The position numbers and the translations under genes are program-made. DNA of 64,000 bases from Sugiyamaella lignohabitans (taxonomy: Eukaryota > Ascomycota > Dipodascomycetes > Dipodascales > Trichomonascaceae), in contig NC_031671.1 of the NCBI RefSeq assembly GCF_001640025.1, forward strand, positions 992,001 through 1,056,000. The letters are read 5' to 3'. Shown one piece after another: positions 21,454 through 31,786 of this stretch. Within the stretch, counting starts at the first letter, position 1; each line of letters begins with the position of its first letter. The notes under the pieces were generated by a model, which was not told the origin of the DNA, did not search any database, and saw only the letters and a list, made by a program, of their open reading frames with translations.

Positions 21454-23280
21454 TTAACAACGAGTAGAGTCTGATCTGCCAGGTCCAGGGACCACAGCAG
21501 ATTGAACGAAATTGAGGAATCTCGCTCCATACTTCTGAGGGTGAACAACATCCACAGCGGAACGGCCAAAAAACAGTCCTTTGGCCGTGGTTTCCGCTCT
21601 CTTGCGCCAACTAAAGGGGCAAAGGGTATCAATCATACCAATAACAGGTTGTTGTTCACAAGTGCGAGTGTCACTCTGAAATCCTACCAACAATGAATAA
21701 TCCATGATGTTGTGTCGCTTCAACAAACCGACATCCTTTGAAACTTGAACCAATAACTTGTCTCGGTCCTCTTGACTCATGGAGATAGCTTCGTGCTTGT
21801 CAGTCCAGTCAAGATCCTTGAACACTACACGACCACGATTATCTTTTCTGGGCCCGGCACGTCGGTCATGGCTCGATCCCTTGAGATCGTAAATCAAATC
21901 AGTCTCCTTTTGAAGCAAATTCTTCATAATGACAAAGTGAGTCTTCTTTCCACCAGCAACAAGGGTGTAGTTTCCAAGATAGAAAGGGAGCTGAGTACCG
22001 GGGTGGGCCTTGACATGATTGTAGTAATCGGCCAGAAAGTCCGCATTAGCAATGACGTTGTGCTCCTTGCGTTTGATGGTCTTAATAATGTACTTGCCAT
22101 CAGGTGTAAACAAGAAATCGGATCCAGATTTGCCAGGAGATTTAGTCTTGGTCAAGTCAGACTGCAAAACAAACGAGTTCAAAAACTCATGATAGTCAAT
22201 TCCACAAAGGGTGCGGATGTTCTGATAAACAGTAGGCGAATAGACCTTAATAATGGCACCTCCATCAAGTCTATATTTCTTGTTCTCCATACTGAGGGCT
22301 TCCTGGCTACTAAGGGGAGTAGCATAGGTGGCGGTCTGAACTCCATTAAACATAAGAGTGGATTTCGAAATAGGGGCAGCATGACCAATAAAAGAGGTCA
22401 GCTTTGCCTTGGCTCTAGTCAACAACAATGGTGTCTTGGACTTGTCGACTTCCTCAACCTGAATGACCAAATCGTCAGAGGGAGTTTGAGCAATGGGCTT
22501 AGATAGAGCCAATGGAGCCGTCTTGGGAAGCTCGGACTCTGGGCCGGCTTGAAGGCCACCAGAAACAATTAATTGTGGCAAATCCTTGAACAAGTTTGCA
22601 ACGGCAATAATCTCAGCAACAAGGCTGTCAATAGAACAACTGCCCTCGATGGTAGGGGCAGGGGCATCGGCAGTAGGCCAAGTGGTTTGCTCATCCACCT
22701 TGGCAGGAGTGATTACCTCAGATTCAGCCAAATCGCTGTGAGAGGTCTCCAAAGGTGACTCAGCCAATGTAACTTCGCCATGGGACTCGGGAGTAAAGTC
22801 ATTTTCATCAATTTCAATAGGGCAATCAGACAGGGCCCAAGAGGCAGCAGGAGCAGACCAGGTAGCCTCAGTGTCTTCCTTAGACGATGCAGTTTCAATT
22901 TGGCGGGTGGTAAAGGCAGCCTCGTCTTCAGTCTCAAAAGACCACTCAGAGGAGTTGTCATCATCATTATCAATGGGAGCAGAGTTACAATAAGCTTGTT
23001 CAGAAACAATATCAATGGGTTTCCAAACGGTGGGTTCATTGAGGGTCTCATCGGATCCAACCGAGACACCAGAGTCATCAGGGGAACATTCAAGGATCAA
23101 AACCTTGTGATAAGCAAAAGCAGAACGTCTGGCAGGACGACGGTTCTCTAGTTGTGCACAAGCACCATACTTGGGTACAGAGACACCGCAATGGACGTCA
23201 CTCAAAACAGGATGACGAGGGACTTTGTGGGTTCCATTAGAAGGACGATAATCACCGTTGGTAAGGAAAAAGGCACCCAT
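21454..23280 (-). CDS. Divergent phosphatidylinositol phosphate kinase (MSS4-like)
   Basis: Lipid kinase of the PIPK fold, expected to make PI(4,5)P2 or a related lipid at membranes. The frame starts with a TTG at 23301; the first ATG is 23280, giving 608 residues. The first ~320 residues are acidic, Ser/Thr-rich and disordered. The kinase core follows: YRLDGGAIIKVYSP, FLFTPDGKYIIKTIKRKE (ATP-site Lys), FVIMKNLLQKETDLIYDLKG (DLKG signature), HNIMDYSLLVGF (catalytic Asp) and IGMIDTLCPF in place of the usual IID metal motif. The end ARFLNFV matches the family's ERF.xFI end. Divergence from MSS4 makes substrate assignment uncertain. Confidence 0.78.
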   Translation of the reverse strand: MGAFFLTNGDYRPSNGTHKVPRHPVLSDVHCGVSVPKYGACAQLENRRPARRSAFAYHKVLILECSPDDSGVSVGSDETLNEPTVWKPIDIVSEQAYCNSAPIDNDDDNSSEWSFETEDEAAFTTRQIETASSKEDTEATWSAPAASWALSDCPIEIDENDFTPESHGEVTLAESPLETSHSDLAESEVITPAKVDEQTTWPTADAPAPTIEGSCSIDSLVAEIIAVANLFKDLPQLIVSGGLQAGPESELPKTAPLALSKPIAQTPSDDLVIQVEEVDKSKTPLLLTRAKAKLTSFIGHAAPISKSTLMFNGVQTATYATPLSSQEALSMENKKYRLDGGAIIKVYSPTVYQNIRTLCGIDYHEFLNSFVLQSDLTKTKSPGKSGSDFLFTPDGKYIIKTIKRKEHNVIANADFLADYYNHVKAHPGTQLPFYLGNYTLVAGGKKTHFVIMKNLLQKETDLIYDLKGSSHDRRAGPRKDNRGRVVFKDLDWTDKHEAISMSQEDRDKLLVQVSKDVGLLKRHNIMDYSLLVGFQSDTRTCEQQPVIGMIDTLCPFSWRKRAETTAKGLFFGRSAVDVVHPQKYGARFLNFVQSAVVPGPGRSDSTRC

Positions 23281-26200
23281 TTTATCAATTAAAATGGGCA
23301 ACAGTAAGACAGTAGTAGAAAAATAGTGTTGAAAGCGCTTGTTAAAAATTCACAGAACAAAAATAAAGTGTAAGAACAGCTGTAGTTTTATTCTGAGGAG
23401 AAAAAAAGAAGAAGAGAAGAAAAAAATACCATTTCAGCAGATGTCCCATCATATATATGCACGGGGCTCTAAAGATTATGTTGATGTCTGCACCGAACAC
23501 ATAATCTTGGTTCACGGACTCGGCCGAGCTGCAAGCTGCAGCCTGCAGCCTACAGTCGCTGGGACAAACAGCTGGGCACCGGCTGAGCTACTTGCTGGGA
23601 ACGAGCCAATGTCCAGTGCTAGCATCTGAGCATCAGAAAGAGGGAGGAATTGGCGGAAGCTACCATTTAAGACCAGCTACACTAAATTTTGTCTAAAACT
23701 GTAATCAATTTGACTCTGATCGTGCAACTTTATTCTAACTTTATTTGGTACGGAAATGTCAGGGGTAATCTCATCGCAGCCCAGCCAAGCGGCTGGCCCA
23801 TATGCGAGATAACGGACGGGCAGCACCGGGGTAATGCATGCAGGTTTTGGGAGAACGGAGGTGGCCTGGGCTGCCTTCGCTTGTGACCGCAGGGCATTAG
23901 CTCAGGCTAGCTGAAACTCGGCAGGAGTTTCTTACGGTGGTTGGGAGTGCAGTTGGGAGAAGTACCGCGAAAGGCACGGACGGAGCCGTCTCAGGGGCTA
24001 AGTAAAGTAGTCGGCGCTCAATTTTTGCCACAGAGATTGTTTATTTAACCATGAAAGCTCTATTAACTTGAGTAAAGTCTATTGGAAGATGTTTTCAGTG
24101 GTGGAATTGAGCAATTGAATGAATAATAATACCAGTCTGTGCCACGCCAAAAAACATAGCATACTTTAACCAACCAACCATTTCCAGGTTTAAAATTGAG
24201 CCAAGAAATATAAGATGTTTGACTTAATGATTGCAGTGAAGTGATATGAGTCAAGGGGACGGGACTAGCCCCTCTCGTAGCCAGTTATTTAGACAGTACC
24301 CCTGCCGCTCGAACTTTTTACCCAGTCCCATCATATCCAGGACATTGTTAGCCACCTTCTCAAAATTGTTAGCTATCAACATCCACAAAGGTCAAAGTGC
24401 TAAGTTTAGGAATGGCTAGCGCAATCACCAGTAAAAAGGGCTGTTCTGGGGATAGTCGAAAGATGGCAGAGCCCATAAAAACGGTATCATAAGCCGGTCG
24501 AGCCTATGGTCTAATTCTCAATTGTCCCCTGTTACGAGTTGCTATATATTGCGTTTCATCTGGAAGGGAATTAAGTTCGATATGAACCGTGTTGCTGTGA
24601 TGCTGTGGAGCCTGGGCTAGTCGATCTTCATGTATGCATGTGGCCGCTCACTCGTTATCTTGCAGGATGCCACTTGAACTGTGATAAGACTCTTATCCTG
24701 GCATTTCCCATACCAGGTAAGCTCCAATATCGGATCTGACAATAGCTTGTCGAATTAGTGACAAAATAATGAGCTATACCAAAACGTTTTCCAGTTTTCA
24801 GTGATGCTGTCGGCAAAAATGAGTAGGCACAACTCTGACTTGTATACTTTTAAAAATGAAGTACCACATCTGTTTCTCAATGCCTTTCGTTATCTTCCAT
24901 AACAGAAACTCCCGAATTCTACGGATAGGTGTCGTCTTTATTGCCCATCTTATCACACTCTTCTTGTTTATATTCCATTAGAGACCTCTCCACCAATCTA
25001 GTAATTTATCTTGAATTATAAGTAATTCAAGAAGCTAATAGCTATTTGGGGAGCCAGCCGTCGCCCAACTGCTGACTCCTTCTTCAATTAACATTGCTTT
25101 TATGTGAAACTTAGAACTGAAAAATACAGGCATGATCTATCTATATAAAGTGGTAGTGGTAGTTGAAGAAGATTAAAAAGTTCATCTGTAATAAAAGTTT
25201 TAAACAATAGTTTTAGGTAGTTTTCTGTAACTTCATGACAAATCAACTTTACCTGGAATTCTCTGATATTATTTCAGGGGACTTGGCATCAACAGCCACC
25301 TGGCAGATGACTCTGAAGGCCCATTCTTCTAGTTCAGAAAGTTGGAAGCATCATAAGATGGAGGTGTCCATGCTCCCCAGATTAGAACATACGAAATATC
25401 TTTCAGTTTAAGATATCACAAGCCTGTAAAATTTGTTAACGAATTTCCAAAAAATTACAGCACCTTCTGTTCACGCCTGGTCTCCCACGGCATTACTGAT
25501 CAAGGCTCTTAGAGGCTTGAATATGATTGATCGGACGGGAAATCTTATTTTACTCTAGATATGGCCGTAACTGCTCTAACAATTTTCGGATTACTGTTAA
25601 CACCCCTTCAAATATTAAAGTTAAAATTTGGTCCCAGCGAGTATAGTAAGGCGTGTTGAACAATACAGATGATGGCTAAAGGCTATATAACTAGCGGCTG
25701 CTTAACACCTGCCCAGATCAACTCCAGGCGCCATCTGTTGGGATTATCGCGATATAGTAATGTATGGCATAAAAGAGGTGAGCAGAATAGTGAATAATTC
25801 GATGCGAAATTGATCCTCGAATAAACTAGGGGTCCCCATATGCCTGGTGTTGTTATCGCGAATGATCTCAAATTGATCACCTCTTAACTCTAGTCTGCCG
25901 AAATCCTATGAGATGCACTTTAACAAACGCCCGTAATCATCGACTGCAAGCACAGCTGGAGATCTACAGACATCTCTTGGGTGTTATCTTGCATTCCTAC
26001 TTTAAACCGTTTTGAGCGATCTACTTAGTCTTCTACTCCCGACGTTGACTTGTTTACTACTTATCACCAAGCTAGATATTGTCACTCAATTGGACGATAG
26101 TTGTCAGGCAGCTTCTGTCCAACTGAAACATCCATAGAACACTTTATTTCTACTGTGAGGCTCCTCATGCTTCCAGTTGTTGACATCCAAGCACCGCCCA

Positions 26201-26472
26201 GAATGTTTAAATTTAAGGTTGATTACAGGGTGCAGATATCGTGCTTACATTACATCGCTAATGGCAGATCTTCAAAGATAAGATAGATTGTTATTGAATT
26301 GAAGTTTTTTTCAGAATGCATCAACATGGGCGTTAATAGAAAAAGAAAAAACGTAGCCGCAGCAACCGCAACCAAAACAAGAGCAAAAAGAAATGGGGGT
26401 TTGTTTATATAAAAGGGTTGCGTTGATGCATCATTCTTTCTTCTTTCTCTTTTCTTATCCCTCTTAAGAAAA
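23281..26472. other. Gene-poor region
   Basis: 3.2 kb with no supported gene. It contains a perfect 10-base inverted repeat, TCTTGAATTA-N4-TAATTCAAGA (25009-25032), and CTGCAG-rich sequence around 23530. Short open frames here look random in composition. Confidence 0.5.
26406..26414 (+). promoter_or_regulatory. TATA box of the 26473 gene
   Basis: TATATAAAA about 60-67 bases before the ATG, followed by a pyrimidine-rich leader ending AAGAAAAATG. The same arrangement precedes the paralogues at 29786 and 36205. Confidence 0.6.
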
Positions 26473-27687
26473 ATGTCTTCTACATCAGCTGCACCATTTT
26501 TTATTGTGAACTCCATAAAAATTCTCCCTCGCGTACCTTACCGCAAGAGGCCTACTCGCACCACCCTTAACGTTAATCATATACCTTACCAGCATAGCCC
26601 ACTCCGGGAAGTTACCAATGCCTCTGACTTCGATTCCACTGAAGATTCTGACAGCACCGACACTCCTGAAGTCTCCAACTTCGACGAGTTTTTGTTTTCC
26701 AATGCCTCTGAAGCCTCCAACCTCGACAATTTGTTTTCTAATGCCTGTAACTTCGACGATTTGCTTGCCAATACTCCTTACTTCAATTACACTGACGTTT
26801 CTGACAGCACCGAGACTCTTGAAGCTTCCAACGTCGACGATTTGTTTTCCAATGCACCTGAATTCGATTCCACTGACGATTCTCACAGTACAGGAATTCC
26901 TGAACCCTCCAACTTCGACGATTTGTTTTCCAATGCCTCTGACTGCGATTCCACTAACGATTCTCACAGCACCGAAGCTTTTGATGCCTCCAACTTTGAC
27001 GACTTGTTTTCCTATTTTGAACAGAAAGCTGCAGCTTCGGCTTTTTCATGTTCTTCGTCTGGCTTGGCTACTTCTTCTTTAGAGTCCGAAGAGATCAAAA
27101 AAGCCGACAAGAACGAGAAGAAAAAGAAAAGCAAGAACAATGAGATAAATGAGAAGACCATGGCCAATAAGCAATCAGAACAATGGCAACCTTACCCCAC
27201 AGGACCGGATAGATTTAACGCGATGTTCGCTAGTGCTAAGCCGGTGCCTCGCTTGAGAGAGTACAAGAAGCGCAAGCCCTTATACCCGCCTTCTGGCCGA
27301 CCCCCTCCTTCATACCCGTACACATGCTGCTGCCCTACCCCCAGCACTCCAGTTCCACTCACATTCCAACCCCCTGTCTACCGCTCGATCTTTGCGTACC
27401 CTCCTGAGTTTTTGCGCAGAGTCTGTGCTTCGAATACCCGCACCAATACCCCCGCACCAATCACTGAATCCGTTTCCAATTTCAACGACAAAGCTACTGA
27501 GGAAGAAGTCCCTCTTTCTGATACTACTAACAAGCATACAGACATGCCTCAACCTACTTCGAATGTAGTCGAACCAAGACATATCACTGAAACTGGCTGG
27601 TACAATTTTCTCACTAATACTGCGTTTAGAATAACTAACTCTCTTTCTGCCTGGGTCAAGAAATCCTTCTTTGGAAGTGACCTGTAA
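26473..27687 (+). CDS. Low-complexity protein with FDDLF repeats; family member A
   Basis: Not recognised. The 404-residue, intronless protein shares an N-terminal box with the genes at 29786 and 36205 (ILPRVPYRKRPTRTTL, then HSPLREVTNAS). Residues ~52-180 hold about five degenerate ~30-residue acidic repeats built on SNFDDLFSNA plus DSTDDSHST. Next are a Ser-rich patch, a strongly basic segment (KKADKNEKKKKSKNNE) that could be a nuclear signal, Pro-rich regions, and a C-terminal amphipathic stretch (WYNFLTNTAFRITNSLSAWV). The C-terminal domain of the two paralogues is absent. Repeated FDDLF motifs resemble acidic activation motifs or adaptor-binding motifs; both readings are guesses. A clear TATA box and leader support a real gene. 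Confidence 0.7.
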   Translation: MSSTSAAPFFIVNSIKILPRVPYRKRPTRTTLNVNHIPYQHSPLREVTNASDFDSTEDSDSTDTPEVSNFDEFLFSNASEASNLDNLFSNACNFDDLLANTPYFNYTDVSDSTETLEASNVDDLFSNAPEFDSTDDSHSTGIPEPSNFDDLFSNASDCDSTNDSHSTEAFDASNFDDLFSYFEQKAAASAFSCSSSGLATSSLESEEIKKADKNEKKKKSKNNEINEKTMANKQSEQWQPYPTGPDRFNAMFASAKPVPRLREYKKRKPLYPPSGRPPPSYPYTCCCPTPSTPVPLTFQPPVYRSIFAYPPEFLRRVCASNTRTNTPAPITESVSNFNDKATEEEVPLSDTTNKHTDMPQPTSNVVEPRHITETGWYNFLTNTAFRITNSLSAWVKKSFFGSDL

Positions 27688-29785
27688 GTTCTGTATATAG
27701 TCTATTTCTATAAGTATATAGCCAATAAACGAACCTGGCTGTCTCAGGCAGCTGGGCTTTTTACCAAACTTTTATTCACCAGCATATTTACCACTAAACA
27801 ATTGTGTCAAGCTTACATATCATTAATTTATCCAAGCATATGTCTCTACTAGAATATTTAATAGCTAGGAAATGCGTCTATATATCGGGCCACCTACCAA
27901 TAGTTTCTACTAGTCAAGAAAGATTGTGGGAGCCTATATCTCAAGAGTCTAAACAGACAATTCCAGCTTCTTCTGATACTTCCGTCATTTTTCAGTTTCT
28001 ATAGTCGATATTTCCTGAGACTACTCAATCACAGACTGCGTCACCTGCGCGTGGAGGGTTACTGAATCGCCTAGGTAAATCCTGCCAATGTCTACCTAGA
28101 TTTTTTCAAACGGCATTTGTAGTACTATCAACATGACATGGCGCTGACTTTCAATTTTACCATCTACGGTAGCTCTCTCAACTACTGTCGAAATACTCTG
28201 AGTCTACTTCTCCTGAGACTAGACAGACAATGGTAGCTTCCCCTGCCAGTCCTTTCTCTTCGTTACCTGCTAACACTGTATACCAATGTTTTTAAGATCG
28301 TTTAATAAATCCTTAATACTTTTTCGTTTGGATAATTGCCAAATAAAAGGAGGGATCGAATGGTTTCAAAAAGTCTTGATTTCAGTATGGTCGCAGTGTT
28401 ACGTTTTAGAATTATTCTGGATCCTGGTTTCTTCTCTCTATAATATGAGCTTACTTGACAATTGCCCAGTCACCCCTAAACTTAAACTATCAATAAAACT
28501 AATGCAATTAGTGGTCCCAATGACATCTGGACCTACTATACCCGATATTTCCTTCATTGGCCCACCAATGTACCCCAACCAATGGATTTCTAGACCGGCC
28601 GGTAACAGAGGCACAGGCATACTGCGTGAGAGTATGTGTTAAAATAGGACTAATTGCTCAGTATCCAAGCTACATTCTTAACCCAGCTAAATACCTTGCT
28701 CGCCTCCACTAATGACGATCTGTAACAGGGATAATTTCAAGGCCTATTTTTTTCCATGCATGCCACTCATTTATATTCTTAGTATATCTTGAAACTTGCT
28801 CTACGATAACGAGCGATGAAATAATGGTAGCTAATTATGCTGATAAGACCCTGTTCTGTATTTAGCCCTGCCTAACGGAATTCTTCCATAAGCGTGTTGG
28901 GGACAACGTTGTTGCGATCCTCAGCATATATATATTTTGCATCTTGATATTTTTTTACCTCTTCTACTTATTCTACTTTCATATGGCCTGTTTTTTTAAT
29001 ATTGAAGAGCAGATATGAACATGACAGGTTCTATCTCTTGTCTGTACACAATTCAAGACACATCCCGTCTATAATTCGTACTCAAGTGGAAGTAACTCAA
29101 TCAGTTGCTACCGGTTGGTGGCAGATCATACATACCAATATGTTGATTCGATTTGAACAGAATAAACAGGGGGGTGCTTTGGGCTAGGTAACACTAATAT
29201 GACAAGTCACTTCGTCATGTGATATGCTCCTGTACTAAGTCCGTTTCCAAACAAAGTGGAAAGATAGAAAGGTATATTTTAGTTTGGCAATGAAAAGTGG
29301 TAGTTGAAAAACAATTAAGAGTCATCTGGGCATACCAGGTTGGCATTGTGGTCCGGTCTCATTATAACATGGTTAAAGCTATATGCAACTTGATAAGATA
29401 ATCACGTACCCAGATAGCGCATTCAAGGTGCAGATTTGACACCCCTACTCATTCGCCATCAGCTTAATTACCTAAGGCGATTCATAATGCATAATCTTGT
29501 TAACCTTGTTATAACTTAAGGATACAAATCGGACAGGATCTCTAGCTCGGGAATTATTGGAAAAACAAAGCATTAGGTACCGCGGACCATGATCCCAGGG
29601 TGCGGCGTAATTTGGTATCTAATAATGGGTACACTTGCCAATGGAGCTGAAAAACAAATGTCGACTCACATGACCACTCAATCAAAACAAACCAGAAAAA
29701 GAAACGTTTTTTTGTTTATATAAGAGTGCATTCGGCTGCTGCTGCTTTCTTCTTCTTTTTCTCTCCCCCCTAGTACTAAGCAAAA
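27688..29785. other. Gene-poor region
   Basis: 2.1 kb without a supported gene. From about 29390 it becomes the upstream part of the segmental duplication. Around 27840-28260, Ser/Thr-rich out-of-frame coding-like sequence (AGACAGACAATGGTAGCTTC and a relative at 27950) could be decayed low-complexity coding DNA, but this is weak. Confidence 0.45.
29717..29723 (+). promoter_or_regulatory. TATA box of the 29786 gene
   Basis: TATATAA about 63-69 bases before the ATG, followed by a pyrimidine-rich leader and TAGTACTAAGCAAAAATG. This is conserved with the paralogue at 36205. Confidence 0.65.
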
Positions 29786-31084
29786 ATGTATCGTGCTCGT
29801 GCTTCTGCCGCTACCGCTAATTCTTCTGCTAACGCTCTTGGAATTATCCCTCGCATACCCTACATTGCCAGACCCCGCCCAACCACACTCAAACGTACTT
29901 TTTCTCCACCCATCCAGTCACCTCTCAGAACTGTCACCAATGTCTCCCGCACCGAATCTTCTACTAGTTCCCGCCACAGTTCTCATCCTTCCTCCACCAC
30001 CACTTCCCGCAGTTCTTCAACTTCTGGTAGCACAGCCACTCTAGCTCGTCTTTTCCATCATTCTACTGCTTCGGCCTCTTCTGGAACCATTCCCTCCTAT
30101 TCCAGACGTTCTGCCACCCACTCTACTACATCATCATCCTCCACCTCTTCCTCTTCACGCTCTGGTACTCGCTCCGCCTCATTGTTCTCACATTCCACCA
30201 CTCACTCCACATCCAATACTCCCTCGTCTCACTCCATCTCTCACTCCTCCTCTTCCTGCTCACGTTCTCCCACTACCTACCATTCCATCCCACTTGCTAC
30301 CTCTACCCCATTACCCGCAACTCGCACCCGGTCTGTTTCCTCATCCATTCCTTCTCAACATGTTTCACGCGCACCATTGTCGTCTCGCAATACCCGCTCT
30401 ACCTCTTGCCCCTCGATCCCCATGGCAGCTCCTATCTCTTCAACCACCCGTGCTCCTAACTCTGTTACCAGCTCTCGCTCCAGCTCTCGCTCCAGCTCTC
30501 GCTCCGCTTCTCACGCCAGCTCACACACCAACTCTCAGACCAACTCTACCACCAACTCTCGTCACCACTCCAGCGGCCATTCGTCTCGCTCCACCATGTC
30601 TATCCTCTCCGATACCTACATGAACCCCCGCAAAGCCCCCTCTATTCCCAAACCATCGAAGTCCTCCCGCACTACCGCTAACCCCACTTCCATCACCACC
30701 ACCGCTGCTCCCTCTCAACGTCTGTTGAACAGACTTGCTAACCTGCCTTCCAGACTTATTAACTATTCCTATGGTTCCAAAGAGTACTTGAAGTTCGAAG
30801 CTTTTATGGATAGCTTGAACCTTAGCTACGCTTACAGTGGTGCCTGCGATGACAAGCTGACCTTCACTTGTTTAAAGGTTACTGTTGAGCAAGCTAGAAT
30901 CCACCGACGATCCATCTTGAAGCAACTATTGGCCGTCAACGAAGCTTACCTGAAGCTCCTTGATATGGGAGTTGATACCCTGGACCTCCATCAAACGAAG
31001 AAGTCAGAGATTCTCATGAGTTTGGGTAAGTTAGAGCGATTCTGCGATATCGCTAAGATCACGCTTGAATCGGAATGGGCTTAG
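29786..31084 (+). CDS. Ser/Thr/Arg-rich disordered protein with C-terminal helical domain; family member B
   Basis: Not recognised. The 432-residue, intronless protein has an N-terminal box (GIIPRIPYIARPRPTTLKR, FSPPIQSPLRTVTNVSRTES), about 240 residues of Ser/Thr/His/Arg-rich low-complexity sequence with SRSSSRS repeats, a SILSDTYMNPRKAPSIPKP motif, and a conserved C-terminal domain of about 110 residues (from PSQRLLNRLANLPSRLINYS to ITLESEWA). That domain looks largely helical. Multiple SP sites suggest phosphorylation by CDK or MAPK (inference). There is no signal peptide and no membrane segment. SR-like composition might suggest RNA binding, but no RNA-binding domain is seen. Closely related to the gene at 36205. 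Confidence 0.78.
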   Translation: MYRARASAATANSSANALGIIPRIPYIARPRPTTLKRTFSPPIQSPLRTVTNVSRTESSTSSRHSSHPSSTTTSRSSSTSGSTATLARLFHHSTASASSGTIPSYSRRSATHSTTSSSSTSSSSRSGTRSASLFSHSTTHSTSNTPSSHSISHSSSSCSRSPTTYHSIPLATSTPLPATRTRSVSSSIPSQHVSRAPLSSRNTRSTSCPSIPMAAPISSTTRAPNSVTSSRSSSRSSSRSASHASSHTNSQTNSTTNSRHHSSGHSSRSTMSILSDTYMNPRKAPSIPKPSKSSRTTANPTSITTTAAPSQRLLNRLANLPSRLINYSYGSKEYLKFEAFMDSLNLSYAYSGACDDKLTFTCLKVTVEQARIHRRSILKQLLAVNEAYLKLLDMGVDTLDLHQTKKSEILMSLGKLERFCDIAKITLESEWA

Positions 31085-31746
31085 GGTCTCGGGTCATGAG
31101 CAACCACCACCATAGCTGTAAATACATAAGTATGTAGTCCCCAAAGAAGTACCTCTGATTGCCTCCGGCAAACGAGGTCGGGTAGAGCCCGATACTCGTT
31201 GCTCATTAATTTTGTACTCTTTCTGAGTATTGTTGTAGATAGTAAATAAATTATGAAATAGATAATTAAAGCATTTTTTTCGTTAAATAAATTAAAGACA
31301 GCAGCAGATATTCTTTATTCAATGATTGTACTAGTTGGAATATAGCTAATCAGGAGCCCATTCGCTTGCCATACGCGGATCTCAAACGGGTTTGCTTTAG
31401 GTTTAGCAGTACATTGTAATAGCTGTTAACAAATGACTGGAATTGATATGTCAATCCACACCGTATTCTCCGATCAAATGGATTTCGGAGTTCATCGAAG
31501 CTTAACAGCTAGCTGTGATAACAGTTCAGAGCTGAAATTTATCAAGGAGGAATGCTATTATCGATAATCTATTTATTGCTAAGTACACGCCTTACAATTT
31601 CAGCACTAAGCGGTACCATTGTAAGGGAAGTGAGAGTTTCAGGAGTGTAATTTCTCGCTAGTGACGAATGAGAAAGTTTGTCATTCATAGCTCTGGTACT
31701 AGTTAGCGAGAACCAAGACTTTTTTTTTTTTTTGGTACGAAGCAAT

Positions 31747-31786
31747 ACACCCCAGGGCTGAAAATGGAATTTCAGCCCTGGGGTGT
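31747..31786. repeat. Perfect 17-base inverted repeat with 6-base loop
   Basis: ACACCCCAGGGCTGAAA (31747-31763), loop ATGGAA, TTTCAGCCCTGGGGTGT (31770-31786). It follows a run of T at about 31719-31733. It could fold into a very stable hairpin in RNA from either strand. Confidence 0.85.

Larger units (their letters stand above)
29390..31640 (+). repeat. Segmental duplication, copy 1
   Basis: Covers promoter, gene and 3' flank of family member B and matches 35760-37970. Upstream matches include CACGTA.CCAGATAGC, CTTAATTA.C and GTGCGGCGT. Downstream matches include CATAGCT.TAAATACATAAG, GCCTCCGGCAAACGA and a block GATCAAAT..ATTT..... TTCATCGAAGCT. Coding similarity is highest in the last ~370 bases; the flanks are more diverged. 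Confidence 0.8.

Noticed and set aside
22713..23151. Open frames antisense or out of frame within the PIP-kinase gene
   Set aside because: Leucine- or arginine-rich shadow translations of the acidic N-terminal coding region.
23281..23301. TTG start for the PIP kinase
   Set aside because: The first ATG at 23280 is a normal start; the extra seven residues are leader sequence.
28286..28642. 118-codon frame in the gene-poor region
   Set aside because: No recognisable domain, no promoter layout like its neighbours, and random-looking composition.
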